The position numbers and the translations under genes were made by a program. DNA of 64,000 nt from Microcebus murinus (taxonomy: Eukaryota; Chordata; Mammalia; Primates; Cheirogaleidae), in NCBI RefSeq assembly GCF_040939455.1, contig NC_134110.1, forward strand, positions 100,345,001 through 100,409,000, read 5' to 3'. Below, in pieces: positions 50,965 to 63,800 of this stretch. A model generated the notes under the pieces. The model was not told the origin of the DNA. It did no database searches and saw only the letters and a list, made by a program, of their open reading frames with translations. The first letter of the stretch is position 1. Every line of letters starts with the position of its first letter.

Positions 50965-53900
50965 TAAAGCAATTCTATACTTTTATTCATATATTTTGTG
51001 GAATTCACATATATTTTTCTTACAGCAAACATAACACTGTAGGCCACAAGAAGCTGCAGTACTATTGTTTAATTAGCAGCAAATTAATATTTTAAATCTG
51101 GGTATCTGGACAATAAATAGCCTGCTTCTTTGGATGTGAATGTTTAAAATGTAGTATCACTGCAGCTTCATAATGTGATTGCTATTTTACAGAGCTTATA
51201 CACACACAAAAAATATGATCTTTGTCTATATTTTATACAAATACAACAGTAGTTTGTGAATACATTTTAAGTACATGATATACATGATAAGCCACTTGAT
51301 TTCCCAATATCACAGAATAGCAATTTTAAATGCAATAAAAATATACAAAATTCAGCCTGGAATGCAGATTTTTTCTTTTCTATTTTGACTCAAAACTTTA
51401 TCATTAGAACATTTTTAGAGTACTAGTCCAAACACTTTTTCATTAGCTAAAAATACAATTTCAGCAGTCCAGCTTATGTTCAGGCATGATGCAATCCATT
51501 TCCTAATGGATTCCCAGTTTTTGTTAAATTCAAAGGGCTGTTAGTAACATACAGCATGTTCTTCACTCCACACCCTGTTATAAAGCCCCCACTTTCCATT
51601 CTGAGTTACAGTCACCTTGTGGACAAAAGCTGGGTTTGTTCTGGTAACATTTGCACATCCAAGATCTCCTTTTGCAAGTGCACATGAATACATTGTGGTG
51701 GTGTAAAAGTTTGTTAATGACAAATTAAGTCACAGTATAAAAATATATTGTACACCTTTACACCTAATGTAGTCCTTTTTCTATGGATAAAAAAACACAA
51801 CTGAACGAGACAGAGAAGTTTGTAGCACCATGAAGAGTTGTATCCCAAGTTACATTAGCAGCATGATCCAACATAATATTGAAGGAGTGTTTCTGAGAAG
51901 ATAAACATTCATTCTGGTTCATTTGTACCACTGAAGCTTATACAATGAAGTGTTTTATACATTAGCAATAGTTCTGAGTCATTTCTAGAGCTAGATGACT
52001 TATCAAAAGACACTGCCTTCCATCCTTAGAGGGTTGATAACATTGCAGAAAGGCCTACGAGTGATTTAAGTGTGCCTTTACCAATGTTGGTAGCATTATC
52101 TTCTTTTATGTGATCCAAAAAGAGCTCTGTATGGGTTTTTAGCACAAAACTACACAATACAACTTATGTAGATCTATGTAATCACAATAAACTATGTTGT
52201 AGACATGGCTGCTGACACAGTGTGAAAAAAACAAGACAAATTCAACGTAGGCACTCGTTTGCTAGAGATAACAGTCTGCCATTGCTAATGACGAATACTC
52301 AACGACATTTAAAAGATCTCCTCCAATGTTACACGGATCTCAGTAGGCTAGAAGCAACCTGGGTGAACTGGTATTTTTTAACTTACGTACTGGGAAGACA
52401 GTGTGCTTTGAGACACGTAAACTTTGTAAAAAAATAAACCATTGTAAAACCTTATGAAAAGACACACACTGATTCTGTGCAATATAGCAAATTGATAAGA
52501 AAACACTGTAAAAATGTACCTGTTTAAAATACCATCTACCATTTTTGTACACAAAGCATTATATATCAAAGGCCTACATATATATCATCTAATGGCACTT
52601 GAAAACAAATTATAATAAGTCTTAAAATAAAAGGCATAACCTATAAGAGTTTCTGTAAAGGTTTAGATTCATTTTGAAAGTGCTATATCTTGTAATATGT
52701 GTAGTATAGAGGTTGACCAAGCTCTATTTTTAAAAAAAATATTGGCCTATAATATGTGTATTGCTCACTAGATGAATGATCCTGAAAATATGTACTCTTT
52801 AACATTCATTATTAGCTTAATAAAGCAATCAGCTCTGGCTCATGTTTCAGTCAGTATATGGTTTTTAAAAACCGCTACTGTCCAAATTAACACAATATAT
52901 CACTATATTCCACAAATGACTAAGAAAAATAAAGCACAAGCAACAAGTAGGCAAAAATACACAGCTTAAGAGAAACACTAAATGAAATTAAACAGTTGCA
53001 CAAAGAGTGGTGCATGATCAGCCAGGACAATCGAAGTTTTAAAAAACCGCACTTGGTAATAGGATTTTAAAATGCAAGTTTTGACAGTGACCAATAACTA
53101 TAAAGATATTTGTGTATATTAATGTATAATATTGCTTACAGTGCCAAGATCCTTCCACAAGCATACTTCTGTGTTCGGTGCCTTAATTTGTATGCACATG
53201 TGGAAGTCAAACTGAATGAGGTTCAATATCTTGTCTGAGGTCCAAATTTCTAAACTATTTTTTTAACTTAATGTTAATCCCTTTTTTATTTTTAACCAAG
53301 CTAAGGCACTACCAGAAATTTCAAGGATGATGATTCTGGCCACTGGAGAATGAAAACAGCCGGCAATAATTATTTTTAATCACATCTAGTTGACATAGAA
53401 ACAAATTTTTTCTAGGAAAAAAGAGAGCCAATTCTGTGTTAAATCCTTGTTAGAACATTGTGCAATTAAAAAAACAAGTCTGCCTCATCTTTAATAGAAA
53501 TTCTCTCAAAAACAGTTTAGTGACCACTACAGTCAATTTTAAAAACAAATTAGCTGAATTCCCTCTTACTTTGAAGTGTTATTTCAAGTCTGTGGGGGCA
53601 GCAATAGGCAAAGAGGTGTACGTATGAGAATGAAGACTCCATAATTTTAACACTGGTGCCCTGAAAGATGCATCTGAATTCCACACAGGGCAAGAATTAG
53701 GTTAAAAAAGGTGTGTGTATGTGTGTGTGTCTGTATGTATATATGTACATATCAGACACACATACATATATGGTGCCATTCCCCATTTCCAAAATGCTTT
53801 ATTTAATAAATCCTGGTACTCCCTTTTTTTTAAATTAGCAGTGAAATACAGCCTACTAAGGCCAACGTCTTAGTTCATTAAGTTGATGACTTCTTAAGCA

Positions 53901-56267
53901 AATTTTAGACAGAATAAAGTAGTGCTTCCACACTTGCTATTTGTGATTTCTATTTAAAAATAGGTTTCTATTTATTTGTGCTGTCACCAAATTTCTTTTT
54001 CCTTTTATATGGTGATTAAAGCAATATTGAACACTAATCATTCAACTAAAGATTTAGGTAAGCAATCTGTTTCATAGAAACTAAAGGAAGCAGTGACGAA
54101 GCAGAGCGAAAGCCTACTTTCAGAGCAAATATTCTCCTAACCAAAAGCTTAGGAGCAGTTTGAAAAATTTAAAAATGTATTTCCTTATTAACATATATAA
54201 TTTTAATGCCTTTGGAACACACTTTTTAATAAAATGTAATTTTTCATAATAAAATTTAAATACATAAGTATAAAAACTACTGCTCCTAGGATTAAAAAAA
54301 ATAGGAGCATGATAAAATATTAGGAGCCAAAGCTCCTTCAGAGAGCAACTTTGATTCTATGAAGTGCGATATACGTGTGTGTGTATAATATATATAGTGA
54401 AACCCCCATTTATATTATTACAATTTACATTTCTCCACAAATTATACTACTCCCAAATATTTTAAATAATGCATTATAATCAGTCATCTGCACTCATTTT
54501 CAGAAATTCTTGGTAAACATTGCAATCTGCAGTGATAACTGGCCCTACAAAAGAGAAAGAAGCTTCCATATAGGGCTAATGAGTGCTCAGAATATTTTTT
54601 TTTAAAGAGATATATACTCTTTTATAAACCTCCCACCCTTACCCCTGCCCCAACAGATAGGGTCCCAAAATAAGGTGTTAACAAGTGCTTAATAGATATG
54701 TTTCTTAGGTTGATGTTCCAACTGATGCTTAGAAAAATATAGTAATTAGATCTTAAAGAAACTTATGGTGGTTGTCTAACGTGAGGAAAGCCTATAATAA
54801 CTGTTTTATTCAGTGAATACAATATTCTCGATTGTTATTTTCACATTAACCAAGATAGTGCTTATTTTGCTTTACTTTGTTCCCCTCTACAAATTGAACT
54901 TATTTGCAACACTCCTCCCCTTCCCCAGAAATGCATAAAAGTGGGGTTTTACTGTATATATTTTTAGTCATTTAAAACTTTGTGGTAATTCCTCAAACAG
55001 TTTTCTGATGCATTTAACTTGAAATTCTCCATTCAAAAATCACGAGAAAAGATGGATTCACATTGAATAAGACAGATAGCATGGGGGTAGGATTGTTTTT
55101 GTTTTCTGCTTTTGGCTCTTAAAGAAACGTGTCAAATTCAGCAAGAAGTGATATAAGCAACATGCTTTTACTTTACTCCTAAAGCATCTAGTTTTCAACC
55201 CTGCTAATAGGGGACATGAGCCTTACCCAAGTTCCCAAGTATAACCGTGTGCTTCACATCTACTTTCCTGCTTAGGAGTCTACGACACCATAGATGCTGA
55301 GACAGTCCACTCTGGGATAAACATACCTGATGTTTGTAGTGCTACAATGGCTCCAGATTCTGGACTAACCATGGACCAACAATCAAAATAAAATTGCTGA
55401 CTATACTCAACCCACCCTTTGGCTGTGAAAGGTGGAAAGATTAAAGAGATCTATCTATATATTGAGACTCTGAAGACTCCGATGCCATAAGCTACTAATA
55501 TATTAAATGGAAAAACAGCAAGTTAAGAAGGTTGAAAAGTGGCAAAACATCTTGTATACTAATTTAGGGGCTACTATTAAGTAACATGAAATGCCATGTC
55601 ACCTTACTAGGAATTCTTTTTGCTGTAAATACTGGTGCTTTGTGTTTAGGGTTTGTTTCCTTATATGCTCATAATAAAGACAGCAAATATTTCAGCCAGA
55701 CAATAGCAAGTCTTCAAAATATACTGATCTGAAGTTATGGTATAGCTAAGAAACTTAACTGTTATCTCCTCAAACTGGATTCTTAATTCATTAAAATACT
55801 TGATTATGAATCCATTTAGAGACTAGCAAAAATTTTAAAAGTCTTGAGTTATTCACATACATTTTATAAAATTTACATTCTGTTGCAAAATTTTTTAATG
55901 AGCCAAGTGTCAAAAGGTAGAGCCATTGTTATTGGACAAAAGTGAAAATTTTAAGATCTAAAAGTAATTTGAACATGGGATTTATAAAACTTTCCTAATA
56001 ATAATGGCTTTCCTATATGAAAAAACCTCTTAAAATATGACAATTGGCAGTGAATCAGGACAAAATACCCTGGTAAACATAACTGAACACAAATGGTTCC
56101 AAAGCTCATTAAAAAAGCTAGTTTCTATTTCATACTGGCTTAATGAAAACTGTTATTATACAAAAGCAGAAAGTTTTATACTGCCTTAAAGTAGGCACTA
56201 AAATAAAAATGGTCATCTAGGGCAGGGCTACACATACATTTCTGTAATAAATCCACATCCCAGAATC
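50965..56267 (-). promoter_or_regulatory. PLAG1: PLAG1 3'UTR (inferred)
   Basis: About 5.3 kb downstream of the PLAG1 stop, free of recognisable Alu, L1 and LTR insertions, in contrast to the rest of the window. AATAAA on the minus strand at 50987-50982 would end a 3'UTR of the length known for PLAG1 (mRNA about 7.3 kb). It contains perfect 8-base seed matches (target strand minus) for the miR-15/16/424 group at 51857-51863 and 51075-51081, and for miR-141/200a at 51032-51039 and 53648-53655. Two 7-base miR-181 matches lie at 51905-51911 and 52802-52808. The end point is an inference. Confidence 0.65.
50982..50987 (-). terminator. PLAG1: Candidate PLAG1 poly(A) signal
   Basis: Minus-strand AATAAA placed about 5.28 kb after the stop codon, agreeing with the known long 3'UTR. 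Another AATAAA at 50752-50747 is an alternative. Confidence 0.5.
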
Positions 56268-57525
56268 CTACTGAAAAGCTTGATGGAAACGTGGGAGGGT
56301 GGTGCTTGTGCTTAAACTGCTGGTGAAAGCTGCTGACAGCGAGTGCAGAGACCCAAGCCCTATAGTGTTTGCAGGATCCTGAAGATCCTGTGTTTGTGGG
56401 GGGAGCTGGGAAACAGAAGAATGTGCTTCCTCTTGGGAATAGCTCATTCCAAGGCTCCCCACTGATATAGGATTATAGGGAGGACCATTTAAAGGTATGA
56501 AATTAAACAACTGAGAAAAATCCAATGCTGGTGTGTTTAGGGGGTCACTGATAGAGATAGAACTTTTGGACAGGGAGAGCTCCCCCGCACCATCATCTAG
56601 GGACCCAATCTGAGGATCCAACCCTAGCTTAGATGACGATGCTTGAGAATCCTGGGATGAAGAGGGCATGCCACCTTGTAACTCCATCAAGTAACTCTCA
56701 ATTTCCCCCTTTAATGGCTGTTCTTTTTCAGGAATAGAAATTGCATATGAGGTAGAACTGAATGGATATTTGAAAGAAAGGTGGTGAGAGGGATGAACAG
56801 CATCCATATCTATTGGGCATGTCATTCCCAAAGGTAAAGTTGTGATCATTTGGTGGGCAGATCCCGAGCTCTGCATGGACTGAAATGGAGTGTTATAGAG
56901 GTTTAACTGCAAAGTGTTTGTGAATGGCTTTGATAACAGTTCACTGGAAGGTAAGGACATCACCGGAAGGAGCTCATCTTTTATAGGCACAGACACATTG
57001 CAGGTAAATGGATCCAGGAAATCCACTGGTTCTGTTTTGACCTTCAGAAGCTCTTGATTGTGACTCTTCTTCATATGTCGAGTCAGGTGATCCTTCCGTC
57101 CAAATCTCTGTGCACAATACTGACAGAGGAAGTCCTTTCTTCCAGTGTGCACCACCATGTGTCTCCGGACATCTTTTCGGGTGTAGAACCGGCGATCACA
57201 ATGTTCGCACTGGTGCTTTTTTTCTTTAATTCCACCGGATGACTTGCCCGCATGAGATTTAAGGTGCTCCAGAAGCACTCCTGTGCTTTCGAAAGTCTGC
57301 AAACATACCTTGCAGGTGAGGTCGCCGCTTGTTGCGGCATGCAAGGCCAAGTGACGTTTAAACCCAAGCTTGGTATTATAGTTTTTGCCACATTCTTCGC
57401 ACTTAAACGTCTCTTTGTTAGGGTCGTGTGTATGGAGGTGATTCTTCAGATGATCTTTCCGGTGAAACATTTTCTCACAATAATTACACTTGTGGGTTTT
57501 CTCAGGAGAATGAGTAGCCATGTGC
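56268..57525 (-). CDS. PLAG1: PLAG1 zinc-finger transcription factor, last coding exon
   Basis: Encodes residues from within Arg81 to the C-terminus. The acceptor (minus strand ...TATTTAAAG, then GCACATGGC) leaves a G that completes the split AGG codon. His82, a zinc ligand of finger 2, is the first full codon. The exon carries the end of finger 2 and fingers 3-7 (Cys/Cys/His/His at 94/97/110/114, 123/126/139/143, 152/155/168/172, 187/190/203/207, 215/218/231/236). A serine-rich activation domain follows, with the known SUMO sites VKTE (Lys244) and IKDE (Lys263). It ends HQAFQ. Joined to the upstream exon the protein is 499 residues (human 500). PLAG1 binds GC-rich sites and activates growth genes such as IGF2; its promoter-swap activation drives salivary adenomas. 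The frame is intact. Confidence 0.97.
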
Positions 57526-58048
57526 CTTTAAATACAGATATATTCTGTAAGTAATTATCACAACCAAAATGGCATGTATTCACTTTTCAAATGGAAGCTA
57601 AACTATTATGCTAACATAGAATTCCCTTAATAATGAAAACTGTTTAACTTAATATATACCACAAGGATAGTTAATTCACCTAAATACTGCAAAACTTGAG
57701 CCATTTAAGTTGCCACTTTAGTTTTTGCTGGTTTTTAGCTATCATTACACAAGCAAATGAGCAAGACTGAATATACTCACGTAAACGTCCATACCCTTTT
57801 CTTGTCGAAATTTCTTTCTACAAATGGAAATCTACTCTCATTAAGCATTTTATTTTAAAAAATCCAAAGACACTAACACATAAAAGTATGTGATTCAGAA
57901 TACTAAAAACTAGCCAATGTCTAATCTACTTAACATTTCCTCTCTGCAAATCAGCTGAAAAATGTGTATACAAATACATATGTTTACAATGGCTTCAAAT
58001 AGCCAACATAAGAGAAAATATAATCTGAAAGACAAATAAGTTTAATAC
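57526..58048 (-). other. PLAG1: PLAG1 intron between coding exons
   Basis: 523 bases, starting GTATTAAAC on the minus strand and ending ...TTTAAAG. No repeat or gene inside. Confidence 0.9.
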
Positions 58049-58290
58049 CTTTGTAATTTGTACTTAGAAACAAAGGCCTTGGTGCAGTCTTGTTGTGTGC
58101 ACTTGTAGGGCCTCTCTCCTGTGTGAGAGTAGGAGTGAACCTTTAATTTCTCAACACTGTTAAAGGCCTTGTCACACAGTTGGCAAGTAAAGTTTTTTCT
58201 TGGTTTGGTTTCACCACGCTTACGTTTCCCTGAAGGGACTTTCTGGGTATCTCTTACTTCTGACAAATCACCAGGAATGACAGTGGCCAT
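58049..58290 (-). CDS. PLAG1: PLAG1 first coding exon (N-terminus, fingers 1-2)
   Basis: Encodes Met1 to Gln80 plus two bases of Arg81 (donor AAAG, then GTATTAAAC). The N-terminus [14 protein letters not shown] is characteristic of PLAG1, followed by a basic nuclear-localisation segment [12 protein letters not shown] (21-32), finger 1 (Cys36, Cys39, His52, His56) and the first half of finger 2 (Cys64, Cys69). The intron falls inside the finger 2 helix. The start has a strong context (G at -3, G at +4). It lies six bases after the stop of an upstream ORF. The same intron position is known in mammalian PLAG1. Confidence is high because sequence and splice phase agree. Confidence 0.96.
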
Positions 58291-58407
58291 CGCAGCCTAA
58301 ACCAGGCCTTCTTGTTGGACACTTGGGAACTGCCCAACTCCACTAAATGATATAGCTTTAGGTGGCTTCTCAAGTTTCATGTGGTCGTAAAAGAAAGCAA
58401 AAAGGGA
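58291..58407 (-). promoter_or_regulatory. PLAG1: PLAG1 5'UTR part of first coding exon, with uORF
   Basis: The acceptor at 58409-58408 is preceded by a strong pyrimidine tract (TTGTTTCTTATTTTTTTTTC on the minus strand). The leader contains ATG at 58380-58378, opening a 27-codon uORF that ends TAG at 58299-58297. That leaves a 6-base gap to the PLAG1 ATG. The uORF start has a weak context (C at -3, A at +4), so leaky scanning is likely. Confidence 0.8.
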
Positions 58408-60877
58408 CTGGAAAAAAAAATAAGAAACAACTAGTTTGTAACTAAACTCAATTTTTAAAAATTTTATTTGCTATGTGATGCTTTTGAATTAAAAAAGAAA
58501 CCAATAAAATGGATTCAGCTGGTCTAATGTAATATCTGTAGGTATCTTTATATTTGTCAAAATATATATAAATGCATTGCTCAGAATGAACAGTTCATAC
58601 ATACCCTGAAATTCCACCTGACAAATGTTGTACTTAAGCATAGCAGTAGTGATTTCAGGAACTCTCAGAAAGCATCAAAACATAACTCTAAAAGTGGCAT
58701 TATTAAGCTTCAATTTTTACAAACGATTAGAGAGAACATAAATCTGACTAAAAACAATGTTTCAGCAAGTACCTCAACGTCTAAAGATCATTTTGATTTG
58801 TGCACATCAGCTCTAGTCAGACCCTCTACTGTAGGAAAACAGACATAAGCAACTAAAAACTCTTTGAGGCACCTTGTGAACCACTGAATCATGGAAGAGG
58901 CAATTCATGCACAGACACTAGAGGCCTGAAAGAGTTGAATGCACCACCCAAGGTGAAAATTTACTCTTTATACCAGGGTCCTCATACTCTGAAGGCTTTC
59001 TGAGTCAAGAGCAGAAATGATTTATCTTCCTAACAAATATTCATTCTTGAAATGGTGAAATATTTTGATGCTATAGTAGGTGAAGAGCATGGGGAAAAAA
59101 TATACCTAAAGTAATTTTCCTCAACATTTTTCACATCATAGGAAATGGATTATATTCCTTAGGCACACTGAAGTTAGTAGATAAGCTGGAGTCATTAGGC
59201 TTCCCCAAGAGCTGAGGGGGTCAGCCTTTTGACATACCTGTAACCTGTGTGCAGCAGACCTGTTGGGACTTCTGACTTAGTACACAATACCTGTGCAAGA
59301 ATACATCATTAAAGAGGTGTTTCAGCTTTGTAAAAAGTCAGAGTTTCAATTTATTGGTGCTGTGAGAAAGAATGAAATGTACATATGGTACAGGAAATAT
59401 GCCTTTTTAAACAAAAAATTTAAAACTGAATTGAAATCTTTGAAAATTTATAGAAAAGACATAGTAAATAATATCAACTCTATTTCTCACAGTAAGAAAG
59501 GCAACTTCCCAAAGATCCAATTGACAAAAGAGTTAAATGATTCCTCAAGGTTTGTGAATGCTAGTTAAGCTATAGATACTTAGCACTAAGAGATATGATA
59601 ATATTTGCTACATTTTTTAAAAAAGATCTGATTTTTAAATTGAAAACTTGAATGTGGCTAAATGACTATTATTACCTAATCAATTAAATTTTTCATCCTA
59701 TTACATATTTTAAAAAAACAACTTCCTTATTTCACTTGTGTTTTAGCTTTAGACTGATACTGACACTTGCCTTCACAAGCTAGGTCTATTATACTGATTT
59801 TCACAGATTCCAGTTATACTTTTGCAGGAGCTCTAAATACCTACATTTAAAAAAAAAATTACGCGCATGTTCCAATAGGTCTTACTGTATTTTAGTGTAG
59901 ATTCTGTTCCTGAACAGACAAAATACAGCAATTATCCACTCATTTAATTAAAGCAGTAAAGAATATGTGTAAGCTAATCAGTGTCCTTTCATCTTTATTT
60001 GGTAGATACAGGCAAGGCCTTTGTGGTGATCAAACTGTCTAAAAGTCTCTCTTGCAGTTTAAAAGTGACATTAACACAATGCAACTGACATTACCGATAC
60101 TAACATAATATATTCCTCTGGTTTTAGATTTTCTAGATCTCAAGGACTTGTTCTTTTCCTGCTATATTCTCATTCAAAAGACAGCTCGTCTGCCTTCCTC
60201 AGAAATATCTAAACAGCTATTCTGCTGTAACCAGTAATGACACTATAAATGGTATAAAGCATTTTACCAAGGCAGGAAACAAATTTGATTTTCATTATTT
60301 GATTTCCTAACATATACTTTTATGCACCTATTTAGAATATTGTGGGAAACATTATCATTTTCCCATTGCAAAATCAAAACAGGATGCAAAGTGTCTAAAT
60401 CCCTATATATAACAAATATCTGAAAATATTTCAAAGACTGGTCATATTTGCCATTGTATTACAAGATCCAACTCTAATGGGCAGACACAATTCTAGCTGA
60501 GAAAAATAATTTCTAAGTTATTAAAAAATGTATTAAAAGTACACCATGAAATAATATATAAACATTTGATTACATTAAAATTGGTGATACTCAATATGGA
60601 GTAACAAATTAATTCTGTTATCTTTGGATGTACATACTGAGCAATGAAGAATTGCACTGATTTCAAATATTACACTTTTCTAAGACCAGCTGAAATTTTT
60701 TCATGGCTGATAATACCTTTTTATTTCAACATATAACAAAACTCAAGTTAATTATCAGAGGTGCATAGGATAAGGTTGTGCATTCAACATCTAATAAAAG
60801 ACCACATTCACAATATGCATATCAAATACTTTAAATGTGCATGCACAGAATTATAGTGATTTTTATTCAATGCATAC
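58408..60877 (-). other. PLAG1: PLAG1 intron
   Basis: About 2.5 kb, AT-rich, unusually free of interspersed repeats. An open frame at 59293-59568 on the plus strand has no recognisable domain. Confidence 0.7.
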
Positions 60878-60976
60878 CTGATTACAGATGGAAAAAGCCT
60901 CAGACTTTGATCTTAGCCAGTCCCATTGACTCTTCGTGGAAGAGAACGAAATCCAATCCTTCCCATTTTGGCCAAT
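60878..60976 (-). other. PLAG1: Probable PLAG1 noncoding 5'UTR exon
   Basis: 99 bases bounded on the minus strand by the acceptor CTTACTTTTTCTCCATAG and the donor CAG, then GTATGC. More GC-balanced than its AT-rich surroundings. PLAG1 is known to have noncoding exons upstream of the ATG exon, and this fits in place and size. It contains a uORF in strong context: ATG at 60966-60964 (A at -3, G at +4), 17 codons, stop TAA at 60915-60913. A second 8-codon uORF overlaps it. Identification rests on splice sites only. Confidence 0.6.
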
Positions 60977-63089
60977 CTATGGAGAAAAAGTAAGAATGGA
61001 CTATCCTCTAAATGGAACCAGTGTACAAATGACAGAAATATAGGATGAAAGAATTGCAATTTCATGGCACATGCTTACATTTCATACTCTGCTGACAAGT
61101 CATGCATTAATTTTCACCAATTGCACATTTTTATTAATTTTAAGCATATTTACATGACCAAATGCACAACAAATAAGTAAGATAGTATTACCTAGATAAA
61201 TGGCAATTTGTGATGCAGAATGACTCCCTACTTCTTTCCCAAATTAAAAATTAATTTAAAAAAGTCTAACATACCTACTCAGAGGAATGGATGTTAGAGT
61301 CACTTTTTATAAACCAAACTGATCAAAATTTCATTATGCTTAACAGTATTATGGAAGCAACAAAGAAACTTAATCCCCTCTAGGGGAGCATATCTGGAAC
61401 CTCACCAAAGAACAACAGGCTCCTGATGAAAGCACTCACACCCACGTTGAGCACACTTGTGCAACTGGGGTTTCTCAGAGCTACACTTTGTTACCTGCAA
61501 TACCTGCCAACTCATTTTTCAGAATGCTGCAAGGATTGCTGAAATGTAGCAACTATGCGCTTTTTAGATTTCAAAAGCATGCAAGAGAAGTTAAATATAG
61601 GTTTGCTACATGAGAAGGGGGTGTTAAGAAGAAGCATCTTTTGGTTTAAGAGATCACTGTTAAAAAAATCTTAAAATAGCTTCAAAATGACTACTAGTAG
61701 CACCGTTATCAGTAGACTGAGAACATGCATGGAAAAAAATGTTAATAATTCTTGATCATACAAGTAAATGTGAAAATAATAATGGTAAAAAGACAGAAAA
61801 ATCTAGAATTATCTATTATTATAAAGAGTACAAGGCATAGAGAGATTAGTAAACTCTTAAGTATTTTAAAGATTTACATTTAGAAACCATGATTGTAAGA
61901 ACTTGAGAAGAATAATATAAATCAAACAGTTAAAATACAAAACAAAAGGATTCATCAAAGACAGGTCACATAAAATAACTTTAAAGTTCTAAACACAAAT
62001 CTAATAAATTCTCCTGAAATAAAATTTTCACATACTTTAAGAATTTTATGGTATCTAAATAAGATATTTAATAGAAGGCATTCAAGCATCATTATGAAAA
62101 TACTAAGGGTATATTTGAAAGCAGCATTATTCTCATAGTTTAAAAGACAATACAAATAAAAATTCAGACCTATAAAAGATATTTTAAAGGTTAAAGCAAA
62201 AGCTCTATTCTTTTGTAAAGCCCAGGACATGCATAAATAGAAGAACTGAATTTTGTACATCAAGACTATACAATAATAAAATTAACTTCATAAATACTTA
62301 CTTGCCCAGGGCACATACTGAGATTTTGGTAGTATAATTAAGAATATAAAAGACCGTTTTGTGTATTGTTATTTTAGTAATATAAATACCTTATGAGTGT
62401 AGAGTGTTTTCATCTCTATTATCTCCCTGGAATTCAATGCCTCTGAGAGGTGGATGCATTTTTCATCACTGCCATTTTAAGGTAAAAGGCCCATAGAAGT
62501 TGAACAACTTGACAGCATAGGTATGGTTAAGAAGGACGTATGCCCTAAAACCTCTAGTTCACTTTTGTTTGACTGTATTCTATGACAAGGCAGGTTTAGC
62601 AAACCAATTTCTAAGTGAACAAATCCTGTCACTATACTTAAAAGATCAGAAGAGGAAAGAGTGCCTATTTTCTCTTTTAGAGCTGCCACATATGATCCCC
62701 AAAAGGAAATAAATTTAAGACTCAAAAAATTTAAAGATAGTTTATAAAGAAGTTTTAAATAATTTAAATAACTATTCAAATAATAACTACTATATCTGTC
62801 TGAGTATGTAACTATTTTGGTAGAAAGATATCTAAAACAAAAGTTGACTAGCAAACAATAAATTTATATATTGTTTCCTTTTTTCCCTAATCAACATAAA
62901 TTTTATTATATTTAAATACATTCATAAAATCTTTATGTTTACTGTTCAATGGCATTTTATAATAAAAATACTTTAGCATCTAAGTATTTCAATATAAAGT
63001 TATGTTTCTTGTTTTGAGATACTCCAATAGTCTTCAAATTACCCCTGCTATGTATTTTATAGTCTGAAGTAAAATAATAAAGGAATCTT

Positions 63090-63423
<334 letters not shown>

Positions 63424-63800
63424 TAAAGGAATCATTTTAACTTAGTTTATCACAAAACATAAGAGTTGGGGTTAATTTCCCTAGATTCAACCTATTTTGA
63501 GTTTCTTATGAGTTGCCAAATAATTTCAAAGGACTGCTAAATTTTCCCCAAACAAAGGAAATTAGGAGCTGGTGAGAATAAATAATTATTTGGATTGACA
63601 TAATAAAAATAAACACACAGTTTATATTTATGTAATCCTAACTGAAATGTTAACTAAAATTGTCTGTGTATTCCCTTTTATGAGATTAAGAAAAACTTAA
63701 AGAAAGAACTGAAACTATCTTGACACTATTCACTATTCTGAAAAGTCTGCAACAAAACTGTACCCATGTTTTTCTTTTCTACTTAAAAATATCAAAGATT

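Noticed and set aside
62280..62345. Donor-like GGGCAA then GTAAGTATT on the minus strand, a possible further PLAG1 5' exon
   Set aside because: The donor is good but the only nearby acceptor would make an exon of about 16 bases, and no independent support was seen.
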